64,000 nt of DNA. Origin: Brevibacillus sp. JNUCC-41. Lineage in GTDB: Bacteria; Bacillota; Bacilli; Bacillales; DSM-1321. The stretch covers positions 4,311,501 through 4,375,500 of the forward strand of contig NZ_CP062163.1 in NCBI RefSeq assembly GCF_014844095.1, in the 5' to 3' direction. Positions 34,291-42,219 of this stretch are shown here, piece by piece. Each line of letters starts with the position of its first letter. Position 1 is the stretch's first letter. A program made the translations under genes and the position numbers. The notes beneath the pieces are model-generated. The model did not search any database and was not told the origin of the DNA. It worked only from the letters and a program-made list of their open reading frames with translations.

Positions 34291-35389
34291 TGAAAGGTTA
34301 ACTTTTAACCTTGTCGTATAGGGATATACGGAAAAATAAACTCGGTTAAATCGGTGAAAATCTTTTATAAAAAATCAATTACCCCATGTTTTGTTATACC
34401 ATATTATGTTAAAATTAGATAATTTTAATTAAGTATAGTAGATTATAACGCGGGGTGAAAACATGGAATTCATATGCCAAGAATGCGGTAAAAAATTTAT
34501 TAAAGGGTATAGCACAGCAAAATTCTGTTCAAATGAGTGTAGATTTAAGGGTGTATCAAAAATCAATAGGAAACTTTCTGATAAAGAATGTGAGTATTGT
34601 AAGAAAGTATTCCGACCTAAAAGCTCAAGAACAAGATTTTGTTCTGTTAAGTGTAGACCTGCAAACAGGGAAAATAAAATTCAAACAAATTGTCTGAAAT
34701 GCGGAAAAGAAATGCACATCATCCCTGCTCGATTGAAGGATGGTAGAGGTAAGTATTGTTCCAAAAAATGTTTTGCTTCTAGAACGGGAGAAACAAATTG
34801 TAAGCATTGCGGAAACAAATTGACCCTTTACCTAAGTGATATTAAAGAAAATAATTTTTGCGATCAAAAGTGTAAAAATGAATGGATGTCTTACACTTTC
34901 AATGGTGAAAATGCTCCTTCATGGCGAGGTGGATGTGATAATTATAGAGGTGAAAATTGGAAATCACAGAGAAGAAAAGCATTAAAACGTGATGGGCATA
35001 AATGTGTACAATGCGGAATACCTGAAAGTGAAGCAAAATTGATGGTCCATCATAAAATCCCTTTCCGTTTTTTTAATGGCAATTATGAAAAAGCTAATAT
35101 TTTAGAAAATCTTGAAACGAACTGTAATTCTTGTCACAGTTCCCAACAATCTCATTTATGGCATCAAGTACCCGAAAAATTCCAATGTTTTTTATAAAAG
35201 ACAATACCGAGGAAAGCCCAACTGGAAACAGTTCGAATCTATAGAGAGCAGAGGGAGGCTAAAGCTTTAAGCTATGCCAATAACACTCGCCATGGGAAGG
35301 TAACAACTACGACCAGAACGGTTGAAGATGTGCTCTGAACCATATGGTGACATATAGAGACAGACAGAAATGACCTGTCTTTTCTTATG
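34291..35389 (+). ncRNA. Group I intron with internal HNH endonuclease gene
   Basis: P1: exon GTTAACT (34284-34290) pairs with GGTTAAC (34296-34302), ending in the required U.G wobble at the splice site. P2: CGTATA / TATACG (34315-34330). CTCGGT (34341-34346) pairs with ACCGAG (35206-35211), and the HNH gene is looped out between them. The 3' core follows: GAGGAAAGCCC, AACTG-GAAA-CAGTT, then P7 AGAGCA (35245-35250) / TGCTCT (35331-35336), perfectly complementary but different from the common GACTA/TAGTC. The region after P7 (CTCTGAAC, then CATATAG) resembles the 3' domain of the Twort phage intron. The 3' end is uncertain by ~10 bases. The exon host gene is not clear. Confidence 0.72.
34463..35197 (+). 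CDS. HNH homing endonuclease with zinc-ribbon array
   Basis: A 244-residue protein. Residues 1-140 hold four consecutive C4 zinc-knuckle units (CQECGKKF...CSNEC, CEYCKKVF...CSVKC, CLKCGKE...CSKKC, CKHCGNK...CDQKC), followed by the HNH nuclease: RDGHKCVQCG, LMVHHKIP, NILENLETNCNSCH. It should recognise and cut intron-less alleles of the target site to spread the intron. GGGGTG lies before the ATG. It lies entirely inside the group I intron loop. All Cys and His residues look intact. Confidence 0.85.
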   Translation: MEFICQECGKKFIKGYSTAKFCSNECRFKGVSKINRKLSDKECEYCKKVFRPKSSRTRFCSVKCRPANRENKIQTNCLKCGKEMHIIPARLKDGRGKYCSKKCFASRTGETNCKHCGNKLTLYLSDIKENNFCDQKCKNEWMSYTFNGENAPSWRGGCDNYRGENWKSQRRKALKRDGHKCVQCGIPESEAKLMVHHKIPFRFFNGNYEKANILENLETNCNSCHSSQQSHLWHQVPEKFQCFL

Positions 35390-35509
35390 CCTTGATTTCC
35401 AATGCGAAAGATGTTCCTCCTTATAGAAATTGTGAAACTTTCCATTGATCAGGTATGTCTTTCTTCCGGTGAGGTTTTTTACACAGCTGATTAAAGATTG
35501 TATTTTCAT
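35267..35509 (-). CDS. Hypothetical protein, possibly truncated, 80 aa
   Basis: The ATG overlaps the stop of the upstream gene (TAATGA), indicating coupling. The first ~40 codons (QSLISCVKNLTGRKTYLING, then FHNFYKEEHLSHWKSRHKK) look coding. The C-terminal 40 codons run antisense through the 3' end of the group I intron, so the original gene was probably cut by the intron-bearing DNA. Family unknown. Confidence 0.35.
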   Translation of the reverse strand: MKIQSLISCVKNLTGRKTYLINGKFHNFYKEEHLSHWKSRHKKRQVISVCLYMSPYGSEHIFNRSGRSCYLPMASVIGIA

Positions 35510-35709
35510 TACCGTATAGGATTGTTAATAACATAGTTAGAGATTTCAATTCTACAATCCTTTAAACTATGACAAGTTGCTAAATATTTTTCAGGAGAAT
35601 GAGGGGATTTAAAACTGACAGAATACGAACCATCCAGTTGAGGTCCCTCTGTTATAAAATAGAATTCATGACTTTTAAATTTTTTGTGACTTAATGCTAA
35701 CAATCTCAT
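35509..35709 (-). CDS. Hypothetical protein, 66 aa
   Basis: GAAGGAGTG lies 7 bases before the ATG at 35709. The product is a small basic protein (LLALSHKKFKSHEFYFITEG, then YSVSFKSPHSPEKYL) of unknown family, translated together with the gene that follows. Confidence 0.5.
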   Translation of the reverse strand: MRLLALSHKKFKSHEFYFITEGPQLDGSYSVSFKSPHSPEKYLATCHSLKDCRIEISNYVINNPIR

Positions 35710-35756
35710 TTTAGCCACTCCTTCAAATATAATAAGTTAATTATAATATAACTGTT

Positions 35757-35944
35757 ATATATATTGTCGCTTTCGGAACAAACTGTGCGGTAATAGAGTG
35801 GGAATCAGATGGAATTCATCCACTAAGATATCCGGGAACATATATGTGGTCATATATTGACAATGTTGGACACGCTTTAAATTATAAAACGTCAACTAAA
35901 ATTAAAGGAAACACTTACACTTTTGTCGAAAATAGTTTTCAATG
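35757..35944 (+). pseudogene. C-terminal remnant of an unrecognised gene
   Basis: An open frame without a start reads VAFGTNCAVIEWESDGIHPL, RYPGTYMWSYIDNVGH and KIKGNTYTFVENS, then stops at 35944. The composition looks genuinely coding. A 66-aa gene starts 18 bases later. No family is identified. Confidence 0.4.
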
Positions 35945-35961
35945 ACAAAGGAGGCTATTTT

Positions 35962-36165
35962 ATGTTAAATGGATATGTTATTTTATACACCGGGTGGGCA
36001 GGTCTACAGCAATATTCGTCAACTGGATCTTGTCAAGCTAAGTTGGTATCGAATGAAACATGGTGTTGCCAAATTGTAGTACCGAGAGAGTCGACAAATA
36101 TTGAATGGGATGGTGGAGAAAAAGGTATTCCTGATATTGTAAAGGTTGATTTGAAGAAACGTTAA
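35962..36165 (+). CDS. Hypothetical protein, 67 aa
   Basis: AAAGGAGG lies 8 bases before the ATG. The product has several aromatic residues and cysteines (VILYTGWAGLQQYSSTGSCQ, ETWCCQIVVPR, NIEWDGGEKGIPDIV) and no signal peptide. The style resembles the remnant upstream (IEW...DGG), so both may derive from one phage or bacteriocin-type locus. Unrecognised. Confidence 0.55.
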   Translation: MLNGYVILYTGWAGLQQYSSTGSCQAKLVSNETWCCQIVVPRESTNIEWDGGEKGIPDIVKVDLKKR

Positions 36166-36299
36166 CAAAGAAAGCAACTTTCCATAATGTTATGCATTTT
36201 AACTTTTGAAATAAACATTTCGTAATAATTCTTCATTTCTATTGACAATTTTTGCACTAAAAGGTTTAGATATCAATAGATTAAAAAGGAGGATTTATT

Positions 36300-36551
36300 A
36301 TGAAATCGAAATTACATGTCGAAGAAGTTTTTGTAGCTGAATTAACACAACAAGATTTCCCAGTATATCTGCTTGGATATGACCCGTTTACTGATCAAAA
36401 TTTTAAAGGGAAATTTGTTTACCGTGATGGTGAATTATTACCAGTATCATATGAAACCTCAAGGAATAAAAAAATTAGCACTCGGTTTGTAACAGAAGCA
36501 GTTTCTTATATGAGGCGCTATAAAGAGGATTATGAGAAGATAAGTAACTGA
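36300..36551 (+). CDS. Hypothetical protein, 83 aa
   Basis: AAAAGGAGG lies 8 bases before the ATG, and TTGACA (36242) offers a -35 box. The product is soluble (HVEEVFVAELTQQDFPVYLL, then a basic C-terminal helix VSYMRRYKEDYEKISN). No motif is recognised. Confidence 0.6.
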   Translation: MKSKLHVEEVFVAELTQQDFPVYLLGYDPFTDQNFKGKFVYRDGELLPVSYETSRNKKISTRFVTEAVSYMRRYKEDYEKISN

Positions 36552-36658
36552 GAATTGGTACAAACTGTCCGGTATGCACTTCTTAATTGAAGTGCTATTT
36601 TTTATGAATAAACAGGGAAATGAGTTTAAATGTAGAATATTAATAGTGAGGTGGAATT

Positions 36659-37369
36659 GTGGCAGAATTTTTGAGTACATTTGTATTTATTTTACCTGGT
36701 ATTATGGCTTACTTCTGGTTGCAGGCATTCGGGCTTACCCCTTCTGTAAAACATACTGCACCAGAGCTATCAGGGATAGCAGCTTTATTATGGCTTCCTG
36801 TTAGTTTTGGTACACTGTTAGTATTAAATGCTTGGGGAGCGGTATTTAAAAATGGTCCTTTATCAGTAAAAAGAGTCTGGACTGTTGAAAATTTAAATAC
36901 TGCAACATCAGATATTCAGTATCTAGTATTGTTTTTATTTTTAAGTTTTGTAGTAAGCTTTTTAATTTGTTCATTATGGAGTTTATGGGGAAACGATATA
37001 CTCCATATGCTTATTAATAAAATTAGAAAGTTGAGAAAGATAGCACCATTATCTTCAAGTACGTCAGTTTGGGAAGAATTTTTCATTAAAGTCAATGAGG
37101 ATGAAAAAGAGAAGGAAGCTGTCTATATTGTTTATAAAATTGATAAACCTGAGGAAAAGATTATAGGTTCTATGGCTAAAGCTTCAAGACCCGTAGAAAC
37201 CGATAAAGGACTTGTATTGGAGAAAACAAATGAATGGAAAGAATCAATTAACAAACATTATGACTATGAGGTTAAAAGAGTATTTGTTGACACCAAATCA
37301 GGAATGGTTATTGAAGAGATAGATCATAGGAATCTAAAAGATAAAGCCATTCCTGAAGATAGTCAATGA
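36659..37369 (+). CDS. Membrane protein, DUF6338-like, 236 aa
   Basis: GTG start with GAGGTGG upstream. Three hydrophobic segments (residues ~5-25, 40-60 and 88-112) precede a ~120-residue cytoplasmic domain (WEEFFIKVNEDEKEKEAVYI, KIIGSMAKASRPVETDKGLV, VKRVFVDTKSGMVIEEIDH). The topology of a short membrane domain plus a soluble beta-rich tail fits DUF6338, which is of unknown function and common in mobile DNA. The family name is a tentative match. Two short peptide genes face it on the other strand. Confidence 0.6.
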   Translation: MAEFLSTFVFILPGIMAYFWLQAFGLTPSVKHTAPELSGIAALLWLPVSFGTLLVLNAWGAVFKNGPLSVKRVWTVENLNTATSDIQYLVLFLFLSFVVSFLICSLWSLWGNDILHMLINKIRKLRKIAPLSSSTSVWEEFFIKVNEDEKEKEAVYIVYKIDKPEEKIIGSMAKASRPVETDKGLVLEKTNEWKESINKHYDYEVKRVFVDTKSGMVIEEIDHRNLKDKAIPEDSQ

Positions 37370-37373
37370 AAAC

Positions 37374-37493
37374 TTATATCTTTTTAGGTGGTGGGGATAC
37401 GATTTTACCATCTACAGATCCATTAATTCCACCACCTGGAGCTTTTCCAGTTAGTTTAACTGGGGATGTAGATCCTACTTGTTTTTTGCTCAT
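37374..37493 (-). CDS. Small peptide, 39 aa, GKIVSPP motif
   Basis: Minus-strand ATG at 37493 with GGAAGG upstream. The peptide begins SKKQVGSTSPVKLTGKAP, is glycine/proline-rich and ends GSVDGKIVSPPPKKI. It has no signal peptide and no Cys. The C-terminal motif recurs in the next small ORF, which argues that both are translated. Confidence 0.5.
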   Translation of the reverse strand: MSKKQVGSTSPVKLTGKAPGGGINGSVDGKIVSPPPKKI

Positions 37494-37563
37494 GTAATTC
37501 ATCCTTCCTGATTTCTTAAAAAAGAAAATTGAACAATTAATGCTCTCTGAAAATAATTATTAA

Positions 37564-37650
37564 TTATTTTTTAGTTGTTGGAGGAGAAGGTGGGGATACA
37601 ATCTTACCCTCTATGGATCTTGTTTCAGTAGATGAATTATTAATACCTAT
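37564..37650 (-). CDS. Small peptide, 28 aa, GKIVSPP motif, ATA start
   Basis: On the minus strand AAAGGAGG (complement of 37659-37666) is followed 8 bases later by ATA, then GINNSSTETRSIEGKIVSPP and a Thr/Lys tail. The S-[VI]-[DE]-GKIVSPP motif is shared with the neighbouring 39-aa peptide. No ATG, GTG or TTG is available in frame. Either ATA is the start or the start codon has mutated. Confidence 0.45.
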   Translation of the reverse strand: MGINNSSTETRSIEGKIVSPPSPPTTKK

Positions 37651-37847
37651 GATAATTTCCTCCTTTGAAAAAATTGATATGTAACCTTTATTTATAATTC
37701 GACATAAGGAATGATTGTCCTTTTTTCTTTTTTAGAAGGATGCGAATGGTGAGATAACTTGTGTGGTACTGAAAACTAAATAGCAATCTAATTCTACGTC
37801 GTCCAAGAGGGCGGCTTTTTTTTTTGCAATCAAAGGGGTGATGGACA

Positions 37848-38075
37848 TTGGAAACTGATATCTTAAGCATGTTTTTAAAAGAAGGTGTATTCGCAGCCTT
37901 ATTTGTATGGATGTTGTACTCAACAATGAAAACTAATAAAGAAAGAGAAGCGAATTATCAAGCTGTAATTGAAAAGAATCAAGACGTAATTGAAACACAA
38001 GCTCAAGCATTCTCAACACTGGCTCAAGATGTAAATGAAATTAAACAAATCATCGTTCAAGATAATAAGAATTAA
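37848..38075 (+). CDS. BhlA/UviB-type holin
   Basis: A 75-residue protein with one N-terminal membrane helix (MFLKEGVFAALFVWMLYSTM) and a helical cytoplasmic tail (NQDVIETQAQAFSTLAQDVN), the layout of BhlA/UviB holin-like proteins. TTG start with AAAGGGGTG upstream. It lies 17 bases before an amidase gene, a classic phage lysis cassette in which the holin gives the lytic enzyme access to the wall. Confidence 0.8.
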   Translation: METDILSMFLKEGVFAALFVWMLYSTMKTNKEREANYQAVIEKNQDVIETQAQAFSTLAQDVNEIKQIIVQDNKN

Positions 38076-38092
38076 CCAGGGAGGTATTTAAA

Positions 38093-38753
38093 ATGAATGA
38101 ATTCGTTATTTCAAGTGGACACTCTAAAGTTATACGTGGTGCAAGTGGATATATTGATGAAGTAGATGAAGCAAGGATGGTTGTACCGAAAGTTGCAGAA
38201 TATCTAAAAGAATTAGATTGTAAAGTACATACATTTAATGATGATACGTTAAAGACACAACGGGATAATATCAAGACAATTGTAAAATATCACAATGGTA
38301 AAAGTCGGGATTTAGATGTATCTGTACATTTTAATGCTGGTACAAAGGAAGTCGGTGGTACAGAAGTGCTTTATTATGGAGACGGAAATAAAGCATTGGC
38401 TAAAAGTGTAGAAGGCTATTTCAGAAGCACTTGGAATTAGTGATTGTGGTGCGAAGAAAAGAACTGATCTCGGATTTTTAAAGGGAACAGCTAAACTAGC
38501 TATTCTGATTGAAATATGTTTTGTTGATACTAAAACCAATGCTGATGCATACAAAAAGAACTTCGATAAATGTTGTAAGGCTATAGCTGAAACTTTATCA
38601 GATAAAAAGTTGAAAGAACAAGCTAAACCAGTTGATAAGAAAAGTGTTTTACATAAGGTACAAGTCGGAGCTTTCTCTGATGAAAAGAATGCAACTAAGT
38701 TAACGGCAGGGTTAAAGAAAAAAGGATATTCAGCTAGTATTGTAAAAGGGTAA
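38093..38753 (+). pseudogene. N-acetylmuramoyl-L-alanine amidase with SPOR domain, frameshifted
   Basis: GGGAGG precedes the ATG. The N-terminal part is an Amidase_3 domain (FVISSGHSKVIRGASGYIDE and VSVHFNAG with the zinc His residues). A frame change near 38412 is needed to continue with LGISDCGAKKRTDLGFLKG, IEICFVDTK and a C-terminal SPOR-like repeat (HKVQVGAFSDEKNATKL), ending at 38753. Without the frameshift it would be a ~220-residue lytic amidase. As read, the product ends early and lacks the last catalytic region. Confidence 0.75.
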
Positions 38754-39314
38754 AATCATAACCCATACTCCTTTTTGAGTATGAGCTATTTTGTCTTAAT
38801 CATAAATAAATCACTATACTAGTAGGTCTGAAAAACTATTCCTCATAAGTCAAAACTTCATTTTTGTTGCCCTAAATAAATCTTTTGCAGCCTCAATGTC
38901 ATAACTTATTAAATGACTTTTAACATGAATCTGTGATTGTTCAGGGTTTAATTTCCTAATAGTTTTTTAGTAGGTGGATTTTTCAATTTCAAAGAATCAT
39001 AGTTATTTGATTACTTTTTTAACAGATTTGGATTTAATGGAAAACTAGGTTCACTTGATATGCTATTAATTAAGTCAGAGAGTTTGATCATGCATGTAGC
39101 CTATCGATTTAAGATGAAGCAGAAAAGTTATATTAATGATTTAAGGAAGGATGTTCAACAATTGAAGGTAGTGGCTAATTATTTTAAATGGTATATAGAC
39201 ATAGTCCCAGTGCTAGTATTATGGAATATTATTAACCAAAATTTGTTTACAAATACAATTTATGGTTTATAATATTATACGTGATAAAAATAGTTAAAAG
39301 GGAGTGGTGAGAAC
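38754..39314. other. Intergenic region with gene scraps
   Basis: A small hairpin (CATACTC / GAGTATG, 38764-38784) follows the amidase. On the minus strand a startless frame (SQIHVKSHLISYDIEAAKDL, ending 38859) is a likely phage-gene scrap. A 70-codon plus-strand frame at 39060 has no ribosome binding site and is not called. Confidence 0.35.
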
Positions 39315-40046
39315 ATGGTAAATTTCAAAAGGTTTTTTTATAGTTTCTTAGCTTTAATACTATTAATTGGTTTTATAGGTCCTGGTGTTGGTAATGCCAA
39401 TACAGTTCAAGATAATTCCAACCAAATTGAATATTCTGATGTTATAAATGACACAGTATTATCTGAAGAGTTAGTAGATATTGAGCAGGAGATAGATAAT
39501 TACTTAGAAGAAATTCCATATACAGAATCAGATTACGAGAATATGAGTGATGAAGAGTTCGAAGAGGTTTATACCAAATACTTCGAAAGTAATGAATTTT
39601 TGCAATTAGAAAAGGAACATGAAACGTTATATAATGAAATAGATGGTGATCAATCAACAATTACTCCAAGGATTGCTCCAATCTTAATTCCTATAGCTGC
39701 AGCTGCTGCAAGAGTGGCTTTAAAGACCATAGTAAAGCAAGGTAATAAAATAGCTACAAAATACCTGAAGAATAAGTTGAAATCTGCTGGTAAAAAATAT
39801 AAGTTAGAATGGAATGTGAAAAATAGTAAAGGTAAAATTACATCATTATTAAAAATAACTCATAAACCCTCTAAAACACAGATTTTTCGTTTAGATAATG
39901 GTAAACTCGGACTAAAACCAGGTACAAATGATTGGTTTTGGCATTATCATATAGGTGATACAAAAGGCAAAATGAAGCATCATTATTCATTAAGGTCACT
40001 TGTACCATCTAAATATAAGCCGCTATCGAATACAACATTGTATTAA
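39315..40046 (+). CDS. Secreted SAR2788-family putative toxin
   Basis: A 243-residue protein with a signal peptide (KRFFYSFLALILLIGFIGPG, cleaved near NANT), an acidic helical middle (TESDYENMSDEEFEEVYTKY), and a C-terminal region with an Ala/Ile-rich helix (PRIAPILIPIAAAAARVALK) followed by a basic domain (KLEWNVKNSKGKI, then a Trp/His-rich WFWHYHIGD). The architecture matches the SAR2788 family annotated as putative toxins. It is probably exported and released against competitors. AGGGAGTGG precedes the ATG, and a 74-aa gene follows after 13 bases. Confidence 0.65.
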   Translation: MVNFKRFFYSFLALILLIGFIGPGVGNANTVQDNSNQIEYSDVINDTVLSEELVDIEQEIDNYLEEIPYTESDYENMSDEEFEEVYTKYFESNEFLQLEKEHETLYNEIDGDQSTITPRIAPILIPIAAAAARVALKTIVKQGNKIATKYLKNKLKSAGKKYKLEWNVKNSKGKITSLLKITHKPSKTQIFRLDNGKLGLKPGTNDWFWHYHIGDTKGKMKHHYSLRSLVPSKYKPLSNTTLY

Positions 40047-40059
40047 AAAGGAGTAAACT

Positions 40060-40284
40060 ATGAAAATATATGATATTCCCCTTTCGGGTTTTTTAATTAA
40101 TAATTTAGTAGCTTATGAGAGCGAAGAAAATGATAACCAAATAGTTTACCAAATAAAAAAAGGGAAAGTTCAAGTCTTAGGTGAATTTAGATCAGTAAAA
40201 TATGATAGTGGTATTGCATATATTATTTTTGCTAATGATGAAGTGATTTCAGTTGACAAGGACATGGTGAAGTTAAAAGACTAA
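40060..40284 (+). CDS. Candidate immunity/partner of the SAR2788-like toxin, 74 aa
   Basis: Starts 13 bases after the toxin stop with AAAGGAG, and is followed by a terminator, so the two form a closed operon. The product is a small cytoplasmic beta-rich protein (IPLSGFLINNLVAYESEEND, YQIKKGKVQVLGEFRSVKYD, AYIIFANDEVISVDKD). No known domain is recognised. The immunity role is inferred only from gene order and size. Confidence 0.55.
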   Translation: MKIYDIPLSGFLINNLVAYESEENDNQIVYQIKKGKVQVLGEFRSVKYDSGIAYIIFANDEVISVDKDMVKLKD

Positions 40285-40287
40285 ATA

Positions 40288-40317
40288 AAACCCTTCTCTT
40301 TTGAGAGGGGCTTTTTT
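40288..40317 (+). terminator. Rho-independent terminator
   Basis: CCCTTCTC / GAGAGGGG with a TTTT loop and T6 tail, closing the toxin operon. Confidence 0.8.
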
Positions 40318-40435
40318 ATATCAGAAAAAAGACTTCAAATTTATTATAGTATGATTACATTAGTAATTAACTTTTAATATCTTCTATTTCTCTTCTTATT
40401 TTTCCCCATTATTGTGGGAAGCATTTCAATTATAA

Positions 40436-40705
40436 TTACAACATAGTATCTAAATCACTAATTTCAACTTTACCCGGACGGGATGTGTCAAGATACTTAA
40501 CTTTACCATATATCCCTCTTTTGTTATTTTCTGTCTTCATGTAAATTACTTTCCTATCTCGATTTTTAAGCTTGTTCGGATTCAAAGGATTTAAAATATA
40601 TTCATTACCTTGTATTAAATCTATTTTCCTAATAAGTTCTCCATTATTTCCCGAAATAGTTAAAACACTTTTATGGTTAAATTCCTTTATAGAAATAATC
40701 TGCAT
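40436..40705 (-). CDS. Hypothetical protein, 89 aa
   Basis: Second gene of a minus-strand pair. ATG at 40705 lies 4 bases after the lipoprotein stop; an alternative ATG at 40723 would overlap it by 14 bases. The product is basic and beta-rich (QIISIKEFNHKSVLTISGNN, then DRKVIYMKTENNKRGIYGKV). No family is recognised. Confidence 0.5.
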   Translation of the reverse strand: MQIISIKEFNHKSVLTISGNNGELIRKIDLIQGNEYILNPLNPNKLKNRDRKVIYMKTENNKRGIYGKVKYLDTSRPGKVEISDLDTML

Positions 40706-40709
40706 TTTA

Positions 40710-41234
40710 TTATTCCCACTCATTAGGAAGTACTGCTATATTATCATCTGCAAAAGTATCATTGAAAATAACTTCATAACCACTCCCAAACTTATAAGGT
40801 TCAACAGTATAATTCTCAAAAGAAACTCCAAGTCCTTTTTCGATATCTTCAATAGATGACTCAGTATCAACTTGCATATGCGCTATTTTACCTTTATAGA
40901 AAATTACAGAAGCATAATCAAATACATCATTTTCTCCATAATTAAACTTATCTGCGGTTACAATTGATCCATCTTTCAATTGAAATTTTCCGTTTGGATA
41001 TTGTGTTTCTTCTGGATCTTGCTTAAACATTGCATTAAATTCATCAGCAGATAGTGAATCTTTAAGACTGTTACTTTCTTTAGGTTCTACTTCCTCATTG
41101 CCGTTAGTTGTATCATTAGCAACTTCATTTGACACGTTTTTTGCTGTATCCTTCGCAGGTTCACTAGTTTTTTCTTCATTACTACAAGCTACTAGCATTA
41201 AAGCAGCAAAACTTACAATTATTAAATTCTTCAT
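40710..41234 (-). CDS. Lipoprotein, 174 aa
   Basis: A signal peptide with lipobox LMLVACSNEE (Cys17) is followed by a Glu/Thr/Asn-rich spacer and a folded domain of ~100 residues (LSADEFNAMFKQDPEETQYP, FQLKDGSIVTADKFNYGEND, FYKGKIAHMQVD). It should be anchored on the outer face of the membrane. AAGGAG precedes the ATG. The function is unknown. Confidence 0.7.
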   Translation of the reverse strand: MKNLIIVSFAALMLVACSNEEKTSEPAKDTAKNVSNEVANDTTNGNEEVEPKESNSLKDSLSADEFNAMFKQDPEETQYPNGKFQLKDGSIVTADKFNYGENDVFDYASVIFYKGKIAHMQVDTESSIEDIEKGLGVSFENYTVEPYKFGSGYEVIFNDTFADDNIAVLPNEWE

Positions 41235-41371
41235 AGATAATCTTCTCCTTGTGGAATATATCCGTATTTATTATAATTCACTTTGATAAAATTATTGAAA
41301 AAAAATTACATGCCCTTACTCTAATTAAGTTGGGTTTTGGTTAATCTTAAGATTGATTAATAATATTATTA

Positions 41372-41761
41372 TCATACTTTTTTCAATATTAAATCGTGAA
41401 TATATCCCCATGCTTGTTGTACTTCATTTATTTCTAATCCCAATAATTCTTCCTGCTTTTTGTACTTGCCAATTAATGAAGGAGCGCCTTCTAACAATTC
41501 AACAACTTTGACTACATTTGGATATGGTGTGTAATTTATATCATTGTGAAGTAATCTGTAAGCTCCTGGTGCCTCTTTGACTATGGCATTATACTTAGCT
41601 AGAATTTTTAATCTGTTACTTACATTTGTTGTACTAATACTTAAGTGAGATGAAATTTCCTTTTGAGATAAATAAGAAATACCATCTTCATTTTGACTTG
41701 TTTCGATAAGGTCTAAAATAGCCATAAATATGTTAAACCGACTTTTTAATTCATCTTTCAT
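41372..41761 (-). CDS. Winged-helix transcriptional regulator, 129 aa
   Basis: ATG at 41761 chosen because AGGTGAGAG lies just upstream. The N-terminal winged helix (IFMAILDLIETSQNEDG, SYLSQKEISSHLSISTTNVS, NRLKILAKYNAI) resembles MarR/ArsR-like or replication initiator-like regulators. The C-terminal half is helical. It is the last gene of the minus-strand conjugative-element debris and may have regulated it. Confidence 0.62.
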   Translation of the reverse strand: MKDELKSRFNIFMAILDLIETSQNEDGISYLSQKEISSHLSISTTNVSNRLKILAKYNAIVKEAPGAYRLLHNDINYTPYPNVVKVVELLEGAPSLIGKYKKQEELLGLEINEVQQAWGYIHDLILKKV

Positions 41762-41823
41762 TACTCTCACCTACAACTAATTATTTCCTATAAGTCCTAT
41801 ATACACGTTCAGCAATATCTAAC

Positions 41824-42180
41824 CTAAATTGATTTACACACATCTTCATTCATTTCCTTTAAACAATATGCCAATTGTACAATCAGTTGAGCCCAATCTT
41901 CAATATTAGTTAAGAACATTGTGGTGAGTAACGACACTAGTAAATCATTATAATCTATATCTGATTCATCAATAGTTAGTAAAATTTTAGTGGTTCTAAC
42001 TTCTGCTCTTGAACGAAATGGTTTGTTTTCTGATTTTGTAATAATCAACTCATCTATTAACTTAATAAGTTGTGAATTCTCGAAATCTCTATATTCATTC
42101 TTATAATTATCTACTGTTTCATTTCCGCCATGTTCATTAAGAATATCTGTCCAAATTAATAATTACCTTTTGTCATCCAT
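41824..42180 (-). pseudogene. Gene with an in-frame TAA at codon 6
   Basis: GAGGAG precedes an ATG at 42180 that reads MDDKR, then TAA (42165-42163), and continues in the same frame for 112 more codons (LLIWTDILNEHGG, ELIITKSENKPFRSRAEV, LVSLLTTMFLTNIEDWAQL). A single nonsense change best explains it. The family is not recognised. It is one of several neighbouring genes broken by TAA. Confidence 0.6.
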
Positions 42181-42219
42181 GCATTCTTCTCCTCTGAAAT
42201 TTGTTTCACTTTAAAACAA

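Noticed and set aside
34455-34697. Alternative frame over the HNH gene
   Set aside because: The HNH frame has all Cys/His motifs and a ribosome binding site; this one overlaps it with no support.
39060-39272. 70-codon frame before the SAR2788-like gene
   Set aside because: No ribosome binding site, no motif, and composition typical of random AT-rich DNA.
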